From assembly GCF_041260155.1 (NCBI RefSeq), contig NC_091932.1:43102125-43166124 (forward strand): a DNA stretch of 64,000 bases, written 5' to 3'. Made by a program: the position numbers and the translations under genes. The notes under the pieces were generated by a model. That model was not told the DNA's origin. It was given only the letters and a program-made list of their open reading frames with translations, and searched no databases. Numbering within the stretch: position 1 is the first letter of the stretch; the number at the start of each line of letters is the position of its first letter. Origin of the DNA: Ptychodera flava. Lineage: Eukaryota; Hemichordata; Enteropneusta; Ptychoderidae. This document shows positions 1-13,191 of the stretch, one piece after another.

Positions 1-40
1 TGGTGGAAAAAATTACTGCACTCAAAGGGTCAACATTTCT
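1..40 (+). repeat. End of CTTTGAG inverted-repeat MITE
   Basis: GAAAAAATTACTGCACTCAAAGGGT matches the right end of the repeats at 35245 and 43246. The remainder lies outside the window. Confidence 0.4.
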
Positions 41-1000
41 AGATATGTGACATGTACTCTGTTCTACTTTTTCGCAACAGGTTTACAGCTACCAGTTTGA
101 CAACGACAATGACAGATCCAAGTGCTCTTCCAAGATGTGCATCGTTCTTTAGGATTGACAAAAAGGTTCATCACTTCCAAGTTCAGCGGTCCAATTCTAC
201 CCGATGGGATATCGAATGATTATCATCACTAATACGTCATAATACTTAGATTGACAAAGTTATCTTTAGTGGAACCCTGCATGTAATATCAGCATAGAGA
301 AAGATTGGAACCCTTATCAGGACGTTTAGAACATTAAATGAGTAAATAGCATCAAAGCTACATGTAGGGGCATCTGCTGGAACAAACTGACCATAAACTC
401 TGGCAAAAGCTTTAAAACGACGTTAACTGTGTTAACGCCATAAGTTTTTGTTTCCTCTTTTCCAACGCTAAGTTATCTTGTTCTGTGTATTGTGATCACA
501 AGTTCTCGTACATCAATTATCTCACTCATCATGGTAACATTTTTGAATGAAGTGCCTCAAATCTTTGAAACTTCTTGTCGGGGGCAAAACTTCAGACTGT
601 CATTGATTATGGTTGTCTTCTTACAATTACCTTTTCTGCATTTAAAACAAGGACAATGGGTCACACAACTGAATAATTCTTCTGCCTATATGCGATTACT
701 GATGGGAATGAACGAAGCGTGATGTAGAGCATAGTCTGACAGACTGTGGCATTGCCAGTTCTGGTATAACCATTGTAATGTTTTTGTGGTACAATCAAGA
801 GTGAATTCTTTTTGTTTTGGTGATGATGTGGGATTATTTCCATCTTTTATGTAACCATTTCGATGATTTTGTTCTAATTTGCATCAATTTAATGCAGAAA
901 GCGGTTCTCATCGTCCATACGAAACGAATTGTGACTGGCATTATGGAACACATACTGTAAAGCACAATGCATGCTAGCTGTCACACTTTTTTGTTATTTT

Positions 1001-1040
1001 TTGCTCACGTGTTGACACACGTGGGCATATGTCGCAGCGA

Positions 1041-1075
<35 letters not shown>

Positions 1076-2542
1076 GTACTCAATATCTCAAAAACGGCTC
1101 ATCAGATCAGAATCAAATCTGGTACATAGATTTAGTTTGCAAATGGCAAGAACTGATTAGTTTTTGGTGGGTGTGGCTTGCTTACTTTTTGCTCATTTGC
1201 ATAATTAATGATTTTAGAAAAAACTGATATATTGACAACGACCACACACAATTTGATGAGATTCGCTACAAATGTTGATCACACCAAGATATGTCAGCTT
1301 TGAAAGATATTAAGGGGTGACGTGAAAGATAATTACTAATTTGCATGTTTAATGAAATTTTCTAATTAGGAGTATATATCTGAATTTACTCGATCAAAAT
1401 TGACGAAACTTGGTATGCATATTGAAGATACTATGATTTAACCTTATTGAAAGTCATTAAGCATTTTTACTACATCCAAATCCCAATTTGCATATTTAAT
1501 GAATTTTTGAAATTAAGGATATATATTTGAAGTTACATGACCAAAATTGATGAAACTTGCTATGTGCATTGAAGATGCTATGATAGAATATTATTAAATG
1601 TAATTCAGCATTTTTATATCAGCCAATTCCTAATTTGCATATTTTGTGAACTTCCCTAATTAGGGGTATTTATCTGATTTGACGAGACCAAAGTTGATGA
1701 AACTGGCTATGCACATTAAAGATACTATGATAGAACATTATTGAAAGTCACTAAGCATTTAAACTTCAGCCAATTCCTTATTTGCATATTTAATGAACTT
1801 ATATAATCAGGGATATTTATCTGTATTGACTAAACCAAAGTTGACAAAACTTGCTATGTACATTAAAGATGCTACGATACGACATTATTGAAAGTCATTA
1901 AGCATTTTTACTTCATCCAGCTCCTAATTTGCATATTTAATGAATTTTTGAAATTAGGGATATATATTTGAATTTACATAACCAAAATTGATGAAACTTG
2001 CTATGTACGTTAAAGATACTATTATGTAGGCTAACATTATTGAAAAGCATTAAGCATTTTTGCTTCAGCCAATTCCTAATGTGTGTATTTAATTAACTTT
2101 CCTAATTAGGGATATATACTTGGATTTATTTGATCAAAGTTGGCATAACATGCTATGTACATTGATGATTATACCTGGTTATACCAATATTGGAATCATT
2201 TCGCACTTAAGTTTTCATGTCAGCTAATTTATAGTTTGCATATCTAATGAGCTTTCAAAGTTTGGAATATATATTTTGAAGGACTTGACCAAAGGCAATT
2301 AATTACACTTGCTATATAAAGTGGTGATACAATGATAGCAGTCAAAGAAATCAATTATTTTTATTTCAGCTAATTACATATTTGAATACTTAATGACCTA
2401 TAGAGTTAATCTGTGGTGAATATTGTTTATTATGTTGATCATATTATTTCAATGAAATTGCAAACATGTGGCAAAGGTTCAAATTTACACATAACTGCAA
2501 TATATAATGAAACACGTGAGCATTTACAGTTCATATCTGGTT
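1001..2542 (+). mobile_element. Pearl/HINE-like non-autonomous element, copy A
   Basis: It opens with TTGCTCACGTGTTGACACAC, which folds on itself (CACGTG...CACGTG). A (TCTG)n microsatellite follows at about 1041-1075, then a unique block with CTCAAAAACGGCTCATC. Next come about seven tandem monomers of about 147 bases; the TTTGCATATTTAATGAA landmark lies near 1341, 1488, 1635, 1782, 1929, 2081 and 2236. The end is AACACGTGAGCA plus CAGTTCATATCTGGTT, whose CACGTGAGCA is an inverted match to the start. This architecture of sub-terminal repeats, microsatellite and tandem core is that of pearl elements of bivalves and HINEs (non-autonomous Helentrons). The class is inferred; no Rep/helicase gene is present. 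Confidence 0.7.
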
Positions 2543-2761
2543 ATGTCAACGCACAAGTGAGCATTGCTCGACGATCCACTCAGACATCGCATCATTTCTT
2601 ATACGAAATGAGATTTGGCATATGTATAGTGCTCAAGGTTATTGTTGATAAATAATTGGTCCAATTTTAGATTAAATAAGAGAGTCAGTCGATCATTACG
2701 CGCAACCCTTATTTATCATCCATTTAAGCACAGTATTTGCAACTTTACACTCAGTCCTTTT

Positions 2762-4238
2762 TTGCTCACGTGTTGACACACGTGAGCATATGTCGCAGCG
2801 ATGTCTGTCTGTCTGTGTGTCTGTCTGTCTCTGTCTGTGTGTCTGTCCGTCTGTCTGTCTGTCTGTGTGCTCGATATCTCAAAAACGGCTCATCAGATCA
2901 GAATCAAATGTGGTACATAGATTCAGTTTGCAAATGGCAAGAACTGATTAGTTTTTGGTGGGTGTGGCTTGCTTTTTGCTCATTTGCATAATTAATGATT
3001 TTAGAAAAAAACAGGTATATATGACAACGACTGCACACAATTTGATGAGATTTGCTACAAATGTTGATCACACCAAGATATATCAGCTGTGAAAGATATT
3101 AAGGGATGACATAAAAGATAATGGATAATTTGCATATTTAATGAACTTTCCTCATTAGGGATATATCTGATTTGACTTGATCAAAATTGACAAAACTTGG
3201 TATGTATATTGAAGATACTATGATTTAACATTATTGAAAGTCATTACGCATTTTACTTCATCAAACTCTTAATTTGCATATTTAATGAACTTTGAAATTA
3301 GGGATATTTATTTGAATTGACTTGACCAAAATTGATGAAACTTGCTATGTACATTAAAGATACTATGATCTAATATTTTTGAAAGTCATTAAGCATTTTT
3401 ACTTCAGCCAAATACTTATTTGCATATTTAATAAACTTTCCTAATTAGATATATATATCTGAATTGAATTGACTTGACCAAAGTTGATGAAACTTGCTAT
3501 GTACATTGAAGATACTATGATATAACATTATTGAAAATCATTAAGCAGTTTTACTTCAGCCAATTCCCTATTTACATATTTAATGAACTTCACTAATTAG
3601 GGATATATATCTGAATTGACTCGACTGAGGTTGATGAATCTTGCTACATATATTGAAGATACTATAAAACAACATTATTGAAAGTCATTAAACTTTTTTA
3701 CTTCAGCCAATTCCTAATTTGCATATTTAATTAACTTTCCTAATTAGGGATATTTATCTGTATTGACTAGACCAAATTTGATGAAACTTGGTATGTACAT
3801 TAAAGATACTATGATACAACATTGAAAGTCATTAAGAATTTTAATTTAGCCAGTTCCTTATTTGCAAATGTTATGAACTTTCCTAATTAAGGATATTTAT
3901 CTGTCTTGACTAGACCAAAGTTGACGAATTGCTTTGTACATTAAAGATATTATGATACGAGATTATTGAAAGTCATTTAACATTTTTACTTCAGCCAATT
4001 CCTAATTTGCACTTTAATGTGAACATTTCAGTCAATTCCTAATTTGCATATTTTAATGAACTTTCCTGATTGGGATATACCGGTACACTTGGCTTTAGAA
4101 TCAATCTGTGGTGAATATTATTCATTATGTTGATCATAACACTTTCAATGAAGTTGAAAACATATGGCGAAGGTTCAAATTTATACACAACTGCAATATG
4201 TAATGAAACACGTGAGCATGTTCAGTTCATATCTAGTT
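2762..4238 (+). mobile_element. Pearl/HINE-like element, copy B
   Basis: Same order and orientation as the copy at 1001: TTGCTCACGTGTTGACACAC hairpin start, TCTG/TCTGTG microsatellite to about 2870, the AAAACGGCTCATCAG block, seven or eight monomers (landmarks near 3130, 3274, 3420, 3572, 3719, 3862 and 4007), and the end AAACACGTGAGCATG...CATATCTAGTT. The two copies are only about 220 bases apart. They may be independent insertions or a tandem duplication of one locus. Confidence 0.7.
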
Positions 4239-4945
4239 CTGTTTTGGGGGAACTCTGTAACATAACGATGACTTCCGTGCTTACAGCTGCGGATCAAAAT
4301 ATTGTCTATAACCCAAATCAGGTATGACTGAATTGTCAAAATATCATATGGCGCTATTAAGCTAGGAAAGATAGACGACACTCACATGTGCAGTTTATCA
4401 AGCGGGTGGTAAATATGACATCTCACCACATGCCAACTGGAAATCAATAGTCTAAAATATGATACTTTTTCATAATTATTAAAATCATAAATCGAAATTA
4501 TGAAATATTGATATCACATAAACAAGTTAGTATTTCATCGGGATTGAGCTTTCTTTCTGCAGAGCAGCTCCCGACAAAATCGTTGTATGTGTATGAGTTG
4601 ATGTATGCCATGGGCGGCCGGCCACAGCCGGCCGGGGCGTTTAATATACTAGAAGTGAAGATGGCCAGCTTACACAGCCAGTCCTCTCTACGTGGCTTTG
4701 AAAACTGTCTATTTTACTCGCTCCTACCATTTAATCGCTGTATCTCCACTGCATTATTGATGGTTGATAAGCTGGCCATCAGATCTGCCTTGTTAGGCCC
4801 TTCTAAATTGTCGCCTTGTGAACCTATTGTTCTAATGTTGTGCAAAGTCCGAAAATGCAGTTTCTCAGACGTTTGGCCCCTGTTCATTACAACATCCGGG
4901 AATCTCAGCATGAGTCTGCTGCCGTTGACTTATTGCCGTTTGCAG

Positions 4946-4948
<3 letters not shown>

Positions 4949-5001
<53 letters not shown>
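4949..5001 (+). repeat. (GA)n microsatellite
   Basis: About 26 uninterrupted GA units. It lies inside a 180-codon open frame (4508-5050) and produces an Arg-Glu run there, which argues that frame is not a gene. Confidence 0.95.
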
Positions 5002-5004
<3 letters not shown>

Positions 5005-5663
5005 GGAAAAATATCTTGTAGTAAATGGAATTTCAATTTACCTTGATTAGCACATGGCAGATTTTACTCCATATAAACATTTACCGCAATGTTGTCTAAA
5101 AGACCATGACTGAGTGCGTTACGTGGTCTGTGCAATAATATATTGTTTCTTGTAGAATAGAGATAACAACATAGTGCAACTAAAATGACTGTTAAATACA
5201 AGAACTCTTATGAATATTAACTCTTACGAAATAACCTTTCAAGATACGCCACCTATTGACTGTCTGTTATTGCGGCTGCTGCTGATGACGTCACGCCATC
5301 GTCTGTTTTCAGTAGACTAGGTCAGACTTTATAAGTCCAGAGTCGGTCTGTATGAGTGTGTTTAACTTTACTGACTATCAGAAGTGCGCTCTTCTCATAT
5401 TGAGGAGGCCGACGTATCGGTTGTGTCAACCATATTGTATTTTCTACTTGTTGCTGAATTTTCAAAACCGTAACAAATTTTCTTTTAGCATCTGAAGGGC
5501 TTTGATATCGTTGAGTATCATATTACCATATAATATTTATCATAAATGACTGATACAAACAGCCGAACATTATTTAGTCTATATATACGTACATGATGAT
5601 GTAGTCACATTATTATAATTACATAAAAGATAAGAATATGGTCCGCGTATCGACCAATTGCCA

Positions 5664-5864
5664 CGAACACGATTGGAACTAATTTGGGAAAATAGGATGG
5701 TGATGCATGTCGATTTAATGTACAAATGTTATCTCATCTGCTTTTCTTTTTATATTACACACTTGTTTTTTATTAGTAATTTGCGATATTGCAATATTCA
5801 GCTATATGACAGCTAACACTTTTGAGATTATTATCCTAAATTAGTTCCAATCGTGTTCACGGTG
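5664..5864 (+). mobile_element. AACACGATTGG MITE, copy 1
   Basis: Terminal inverted repeats GAACACGATTGGAACTAATT (left) and AATTAGTTCCAATCGTGTTC (right), with a 150-base AT-rich interior that includes TTGCGATATTGCAATATTCA. A sister copy is at 9234. Confidence 0.75.
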
Positions 5865-8800
5865 ATTTATTGTTCGTAACTTTTTCTTTATTTCCTATAC
5901 ATGTCTTCTAAAAATGGTCACTGTAGGAACCACGTATTTAAGTTATCCAATGGTAATTTTTGGTTGACCTTAGGCTTAGTATTTCTCTATTGTATGTGCT
6001 TTTTTCTATCGTTTGTATTAGGTGTGTGCATACCCAGTGACAAAATAAATCATTGCATCATTGCATCCTGACCTCTGACCCTTCGTGTAATTGTTGATGC
6101 AGGCAAGGAAAAGCGAGGTAACCACTGGTTAATCTTCGCAGTCTCTGTTAACCTTGCAGTCGATTACTGAGATAAATGAGTTACTTTATTCAATTGTGAT
6201 CCGGAGTTTCAACACCATTCTACAGCTCTCATGAAGTTCTCATAAACTTAAATAAATGTGCCAATTTTTTTCCCTGGAGTCTCATATTGACCATTTCGAT
6301 CTCTTGGTCAATATTTGATAAAGTTGTGCTGAGTGGAATTACTCAAACACACAATTTAGCCTTGTAAAGTTTACAAAATCTAGGTGCGCACGACTGGAGA
6401 GCTAACCCTAAAAACAGTAGAACACTGTAAGTGTGTTTTGTTTACTGCTATGAACATGCCACATTTTAGGTTGCTTAACCTCATTCCTACCACCCTCTGA
6501 AAAGATCTAATGGTGAATTCCTTAATTTAGAATTTCACTCAAGAAATTATGTATTTCGTACAAAAACAGGCACGTAACGATAATTTCGTCAGCAAAAACA
6601 ACATGCGGAGGGAAAAACAGACAACATGTACAACATAGTAGATAGTTGTATCTATTTTACCTCAATGTGTACACAGAGATGTTAAAGTGTGCAGTCTGTC
6701 TTATTTTTATGAGAATAGGCAATCATAACTATCGCACAGATGATATTTGCAAAAAGCGATATTATATTCTACTTACTAGAATGATAGAGTGCGCCGCACT
6801 TGTGTGAGAATGGTCGTCATCCGGGTTACGAGGATAACAAGGACAAAGCCTTGGTTTGATTGCTGACTACGGCAACAGCGTCTATCCCTGCGTACTACAC
6901 TACAAAACATATACCTCATATCAATGTCGAATGCACCTTCAAAATTTATGAACAAACGAATTTACATACTCGAAGATAGCATTTGATATAAATTGTTGAA
7001 ACGATCAAATAATTTGAAGACTATAGACTGAGATCTGACAATTTGTTCTGTCTTCTACCGTTTCATGACCTACTTTCCTGATAGTGCCATGCAGTTTTTA
7101 CCGTCAAGTGTGAATTCAGGTCAATCTCAGTAACAATGAGACAGTGGCATTGTTGTGACCATGAAAATATGAAGATATCACAAAAACAGCCTTCCACTCC
7201 GTCCATTGAAGTTTGTTATATTGCTAGCACAACAATGTCTGCCTCATCACCTCGCTATGGACTCTGAAAAGATAACAATAGTCTATTCATGACGTTTGTT
7301 GAGAAAACGGACAATAGCAGTCTCTTGTCTCTTTAAAATTCTTAAACAAACAGTCAGTATTAGAGGATACCGGCAAGTGCCCATAAGTGTGTGCGCCCTC
7401 TGCGTGAGTACAATGCAAGATGAACAGAGGCAGCATTGTTCACTTATAACATCAAGAATACTTACACGTAATTCTGCTAATATTGCTTTTGAAAACTTCC
7501 TATACCATTCTGTTAATATTGCTTTTGAAAAACTCCTACCATTCATCGGTTCCCTGGGGCAATTTTTACGTCAGCAGATTTTTAAGTGTGGTGAAAACGT
7601 CTTGAGGCTGCCCAAAAAGTATTCGAAGCACGGTTCCGAAGGGTTAAACATGTTTGTGAGCAATAAAGGCATTCGGGAAGCGTGTTACATTGTGGGTAAT
7701 GGGTTCCATTCACATCAAGAAACCACAGACTGTCGTACGTTTCTACTGGCGGAGAATGTGCACACATTTAAAGTAAAATCATTGAGTTGTGGTAATTTTT
7801 TGCTTCTGAGCCGCCCTTACAGTAGAAAATGGGGACGTTACCATGTTCCCGGAGATTGAACAACCGATTACGTCTGATGTATAGGGTTATTAGAAGTACA
7901 GTCGCTACAATACACAGCAAGTACATAGCGAGCTTTGAGTCACGTAAAATATTGACTAAGAACTAGATACATATCCAACAGCTAAACATTGATTATGATC
8001 TATGAATATCGAACACAGTAGTAAGTGGTTTCAACTTTGGGACAGAATAGCATTTTGATAGGTTTTGCGTTTTTGCGTTCATGTCAAAGGTCAGTAAACA
8101 TATTACATCATTCTCCAGACTGAGTAATCAAACTATGCTTGCTTTACTAACATGAACTAAGTGACGTAATTGCTGTTCGCCTTCAAAACTGACATCATGG
8201 GGGGGGGGGGCTTGAAGATCGTTCATAGAGCCTGTCAGGACTCATCATCAGAACGAATTAAAGCTCCGATAGACTTAGGCCTACCTTTTAAGGTATTATG
8301 CAGCATTTTTGTCATGAATCTGTTCTAAAAACTGCAGTAATTCTATTCCAAAAACCATGTTGAAATACCCCATATTCAACTATTCAATACTGCCTGTATG
8401 TGCATGTACACTTTCCAATGTTATAGTTGATAATTAAATTTTGATTTGAACAAGAACTCATATATAAAAGACAACATTGCTTATTATCAAACGTGTTCTG
8501 TTAGCGAGGATAATTCTTTGTATGGCAGTGCACCCTGGGAAAAAGAATGAAATATATGTACAAAACATGTGTTTCAGAGAATAAATATTATGAAAATATG
8601 AACAAAAATTACAACTACAATTACTTAAAAGCTGGTCACGGTGGTTTTTTTACGCAAGGAGAATGGATTTTAAATACTTTCATTGATGGCCAATTCGATC
8701 CTTTGGTCAACAGAAATCGCTGATTCAAGAATTCGAACAAGAAAGACACAAATAAAAAGGGGATTACTTTACAGTGTATCACTATTCTTATTACTTTAGG

Positions 8801-9204
8801 TTTGACGTTGCACTTCATTTATTGCATAATCCTTTGAGGAAACTGATTAAACTAGTTTGATACGATGATCCAGCGAGGATGCATAAAGGATGCCACCAGC
8901 AAGGATATGTACCGATGTCCTGCCAGGTCAAGACGAGCAATAGCTAAATTGTTATTTTCAATTTTTAAAAATTAAGGAATAAATAACGATGAAGATATTG
9001 CAAAGGGCTATCCAAGAACAAAAGTCACTATGCCTCGTCGATTGTAAAGACGGTTTTAACTGCATTTTTAAAATCAACAGAATAGCAAGCAATGTTTTGA
9101 TTTCAGTGCAACTTACCAGATAGTTATGCTCGAGTTCGTCCTGTAGGAAGGTTAGTAATTATTTCACTTTCCTCGGGAAAACGTAAAACCATCCCCTTAA
9201 GAAA
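5865..9204. other. No gene seen
   Basis: Open frames up to 187 codons (7296-7859) overlap on both strands and show no domain or splice pattern. There is a G-run at about 8200. The adjacent 4239-5663 stretch likewise holds only the GA microsatellite and a GGCCGGCC palindrome at about 4615. Confidence 0.5.
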
Positions 9205-9695
9205 TAAAAAAAACAAATCAGGGGTCACAGTAACACGATTGGAACTAATTTGGGATAATTTGAGTCTTCATATTTTTCAAATTTCTCAAAAGTATTAGAT
9301 ACCCTAAAGTTGAATATTGCAATATTACAATTTACTCATAAAAACATGTGTATAATTTAAAAGGAAAAGCATGAGCTTACATTTGCGGATGAAACCGACA
9401 TTGCTTCACCATCCAGTTATCCCAACTTAGTTCCAATCGTGTTCACTGCAAAATTTGGTACTGGAGAGACAGAATACCCATGCAGTATTTTCTGACACTT
9501 GAAATTCAAAATGGCAGCCATTCCAGCGTTAAACTATGAGGAAAAACAAAATTCTCGATTGTCATGGAAACCTTAGTTCCTACGCATGTACTTCAAAATG
9601 AGGATCCGCAAGGGGTCGACCAAAAAAAAGTATAGCAAAATTTTGAGGGTTCGAAAATCTGCATGCCCCGAGGCGCGTTCTCAGGAACAGATATC
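9205..9695 (+). repeat. GCGCCTC-family repeat interrupted by a MITE
   Basis: Shares AATCAGGGGTCAC, AAATTTGGTAC, TTGAAATTCAAAATGGCAGC and CGAGGCGCG with copies at 17541, 31796 and 47490. Carries the AACACGATTGG MITE at 9234-9450. Confidence 0.5.
9234..9450 (+). mobile_element. AACACGATTGG MITE, copy 2, nested
   Basis: Inverted ends AACACGATTGGAACTAATTT and CTTAGTTCCAATCGTGTT. It splits a repeat of the GCGCCTC family: the host repeat reads GGGGTCACAGT before it and CACTGCAAAATTTGGTAC after it, and intact copies elsewhere are continuous across this point. That shows it moved after the host repeat was in place. Confidence 0.75.
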
Positions 9696-12600
9696 TGGAA
9701 TGACAAATATAAACTCAAAATGCAGACTATTTTGAAATATGTGGTGAAAACAAGGGTTTTAACGCCTTGGTTCTATTGAAATCGAACATGTATCTTTTCC
9801 TATCGATTGAAACTAGAGGAAATGGCGGCAATTTTGAATTTCAGATAGGCCTACCATTATATAAATTTGATATCACTTGCTTCTTTTCAAAAAAAAATTG
9901 TTTGGCACCCGATTATATTTTTATCCTTGATTGATTATGGGAGGGAAACAGTAGGATTCGTATCAACGAACGTTTTAAGTTCTCATGAGTGAAAAGTATA
10001 TCAAGTTAGCTTGACATGAAATCATGCTTACCATAGAGAGTTCAAAATATTCGGTTATTCACATATTGTTTGCATTCGTTTCATTTATAAACTCTATCTA
10101 GATCAACAAAGACTCAAAGTATAGTACGGGTTGCGAACATTCGTGTATACTGTTCAACTTCCAGCGCGATCGAACCGAGCTTGGAAACACTGCGCATGTC
10201 TGTATGCTTCTGTGACAGAGAACAATTGCAGGAAATTGCAATGAGCATACAAGCAAGTTATCGCTTTGTAAAGTTCGAGTATATAACACGATGCATCCCT
10301 GGGACAGATTTGCGGAATCTCAATTTATTATATTCGTGTCTTGTCGCTGCTGTTTATCCCAAGAGTTCATACTTCTCTGTTTTAATTTCTGTAGATATAG
10401 GTTAGTGGGCTTACGCCTCTCCTCTTCGAAAAAAGATCACGATTGTCACCGCTATTGAAAGATGAGCTAAGGCTGGACTATAACACTGAATGGCAAATAT
10501 ACCCATCGCTAAGGACAATAGACGTTTACGGTATTTTTGCTCTTTCCTTAAAATTGGACATTGTATTCTCCAAGTAGAATCAGCACAGAGAATATCAGCC
10601 ATTTTGAATGCCGAACAGATGTTAAAATATTCGCGTGATGACCCTTGATGATGATGATGACCCCTTTGTACTGCATGCTGACCCCTTGACCCTCGATATT
10701 TTATCATTGATTACAAGGGAGAAAACCCTGTTAAAAGTATGAACCGAAGTGTCAAAATGTCATTTTTCAGTTGCGTATTACCATAAGAATTCCGACATTC
10801 CTTGGCACGACACTACTCAAAGAACCAAGTCCCGCTCAAAAGTACACAAACAAGGTGCTCTATTATACAAACATAGACAAGTCCGTTTGTTGTCAGTCTG
10901 TCGTGATACCGTGAAGTACTTGGCAACCTGTTGACGCCAACTTCCCTACGTACTCAAAATAACTGTACTACGATAATGGCAGTCTACCATGTGTCAAAAA
11001 TATGGCGTTTTTGGAAGTATTGCCGGCAGTGGTACAGAGTGTGTGTGCTCGAGTCGTATTCATTACAGTACTGGTTGTTATTCGGTGTCCGCCCATCAGT
11101 GTTCCCCACCCCCTCAATCCACAAGGAAAATTCTCCACTGCTTTTTCCCTGTCAATTGCCCTTCCAAACAAATGCATACTTCTCCTACCCGTCCGCTCGG
11201 CGTTTTCGACGTTGCCAGTTCCAACGTTGCGAACACTTCATATTGAAAATAAAAGCTTTGTTGACCGCCCCTGTAGTATTCCCCACAGCTATTTGTGTAA
11301 AATCTAATTCAGACAAGAAAATAATGAAAGCTGTCCGGCAAGCCTGGTTTACCCTTGCAGCTAAACTCTGTCGCTAACTAAAATCCGAGCTGTCAAAAAC
11401 GACAAAAAATTATTCAAAGGAGATATTTAAGTCTTAGACAGGTATGAATGACTCGCGCACAGTCAAATTTATGCCTCGTCGAAATTCCCACGGGACAGAC
11501 AGTTCATTAAATGATAACGTCTAAACTCTATAAGGCTGATAAGGGCACTCCACACGTCCGTGTGTGTCAATTCTGCGCAAGACAGCAAGTATTCTGTCTA
11601 CCGTTCAGCATAATCAGCTTGGTTGTCAAGAATTCGTTTCGAAACCATAGTTCACACTGCCTCGGGACATCCAGTCTTATGCCGAGTGGAGTACATCCAT
11701 CATACAGCGTACTTCATTATACGGGTTTCGGATAACAGAGTGAACTGAACGTTCTGTAAATTGGTGCAAGTCCGCTTTAATTCATCTGCAACTGTCTGAC
11801 GAAAGACCTTTCTTGTCGCGCGAAACGAGTTGTCACAAGCACAAGACGCAATTTAATCGCCTTTAAAACTGCTTCGCCTTATACTTGTCTGTAATAACAG
11901 GTGAATGAAAAGGTGAGTAAAGTTTTTTTTTTCCTTGAAGCCAAACTTAAAATAGTTCAAGGACAGATTGATCGGGGTCATCACATACAGTGGCGAGATT
12001 TGTGGTCTTTGTGATATAAATGAATAGGTAGCTATGAGCAGTATTTTCACAATGATGGCAAAACATACATAAACATTAACCGTCAGTACCTGTTAGAGAA
12101 TCTACTGTTTGTTGTGAAGGGCATCAATTTAACAGCACCGTGAACAGTCGCTGTTCACAATACTGAAGAGCTCACAGAGTTCGTCTTTGTTTTTATTAAG
12201 GCTGCGTGTCACTCCTTAATGATTAATGGTACTTCACTGTGAAGTTACGACCCATCAGAGAATGCTCAAGTTGCAGCGCAACATAATGACATGGCACTGA
12301 AAACACCATGAAGGCGTAAGAACAAAGTAAAGGAGGGTTGTGTTTAGTGCTGTTCTCCTCAATCGAAGTGTCTCCTTTTCATGCAGATAGACTAAAGGTA
12401 AGCCACATTTGTCTTCGACCCCTATTCAAGAATGCATGGGTAAAGTTCGAAATAGAAAGGTGACATCATACTTATACAATACAAAGTACATTATTTCAAA
12501 TACTCAAAATCAAACACATTGTTTGTTAAGCGTCCACTTCATCATTTTCGAAACTTTTGAAGACTTTGGCAGGCTATCTCGAATTCTGTTTGTCGAGTAT

Positions 12601-13154
12601 ACGTAGTTCGCGGGATTTTGATTCACAGATCGCCAGGTGTACCGGAGTCTATGAAGATCGCTCAGGAATTGCAGGTGAATCGGCGTTCGTTCTGCCATCA
12701 TGGACGCACGCTTAGTGTCTAAAATATGGCTGGGTGACATGTGTAGGCATATATTTTATAAACGTGCTTCTGGTAACAAGACTGAGCACGATGCTTGTTT
12801 AAATCACGAATTCATGGTTGCTAGTTGAATACCCCAGCCAAACACATGGTAGACAGGTGTGTGTTACTTATAATTTTTCTGTCGACTCGTAATCTTTCCT
12901 GTCACCATGAGTAATAATTAACATATCAATCTGTCGTATACTTATGGTGGTTGTATGAAATTTTAATGCATGGCGCTAACAGACAGTAACTGACTTGGAG
13001 CCAACGACTTCGATGAGGACTTTGAACTATGTCTGCAGGTCGTGGCCTGTAGAGGAGGTCAAGCAATTAAGACAAGCGCCCTCGGGTATTCGGTTACGTT
13101 CTGTTAGGTCTGCACGACCATTTGTTCTCACACTCATTATAAATTGTGTTTCAG
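9696..13154. other. No supported gene; region upstream of the Ebony-like exon
   Basis: Overlapping open frames at 10931-11377 and others are unrecognised. A short hairpin GTGAACAGTCGCTGTTCAC lies at about 12139-12158. Non-coding first exons of the Ebony-like gene could be here but cannot be placed. Confidence 0.4.
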
Positions 13155-13191
13155 CGGAGTGGTTTGAAAACAAGGACAACTACATAGACAC

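Noticed and set aside
967-1227. Open frames over TCTG microsatellites (also 2737-2991 and 22392-22658)
   Set aside because: The Ser-Val-Cys-Leu repeats come from the microsatellite, and the similarity among them reflects the shared HINE-like head, not a protein family.
4508-5050. 180-codon plus-strand frame, with a 65-codon minus-strand frame at 4714-4911
   Set aside because: The first ends in an Arg-Glu run made by the GA repeat. Neither shows a domain or convincing splice structure.
7296-7859. 187-codon plus-strand frame with overlapping minus-strand frames
   Set aside because: No recognisable motif; frames overlap on both strands with no sign of splice sites or codon bias.
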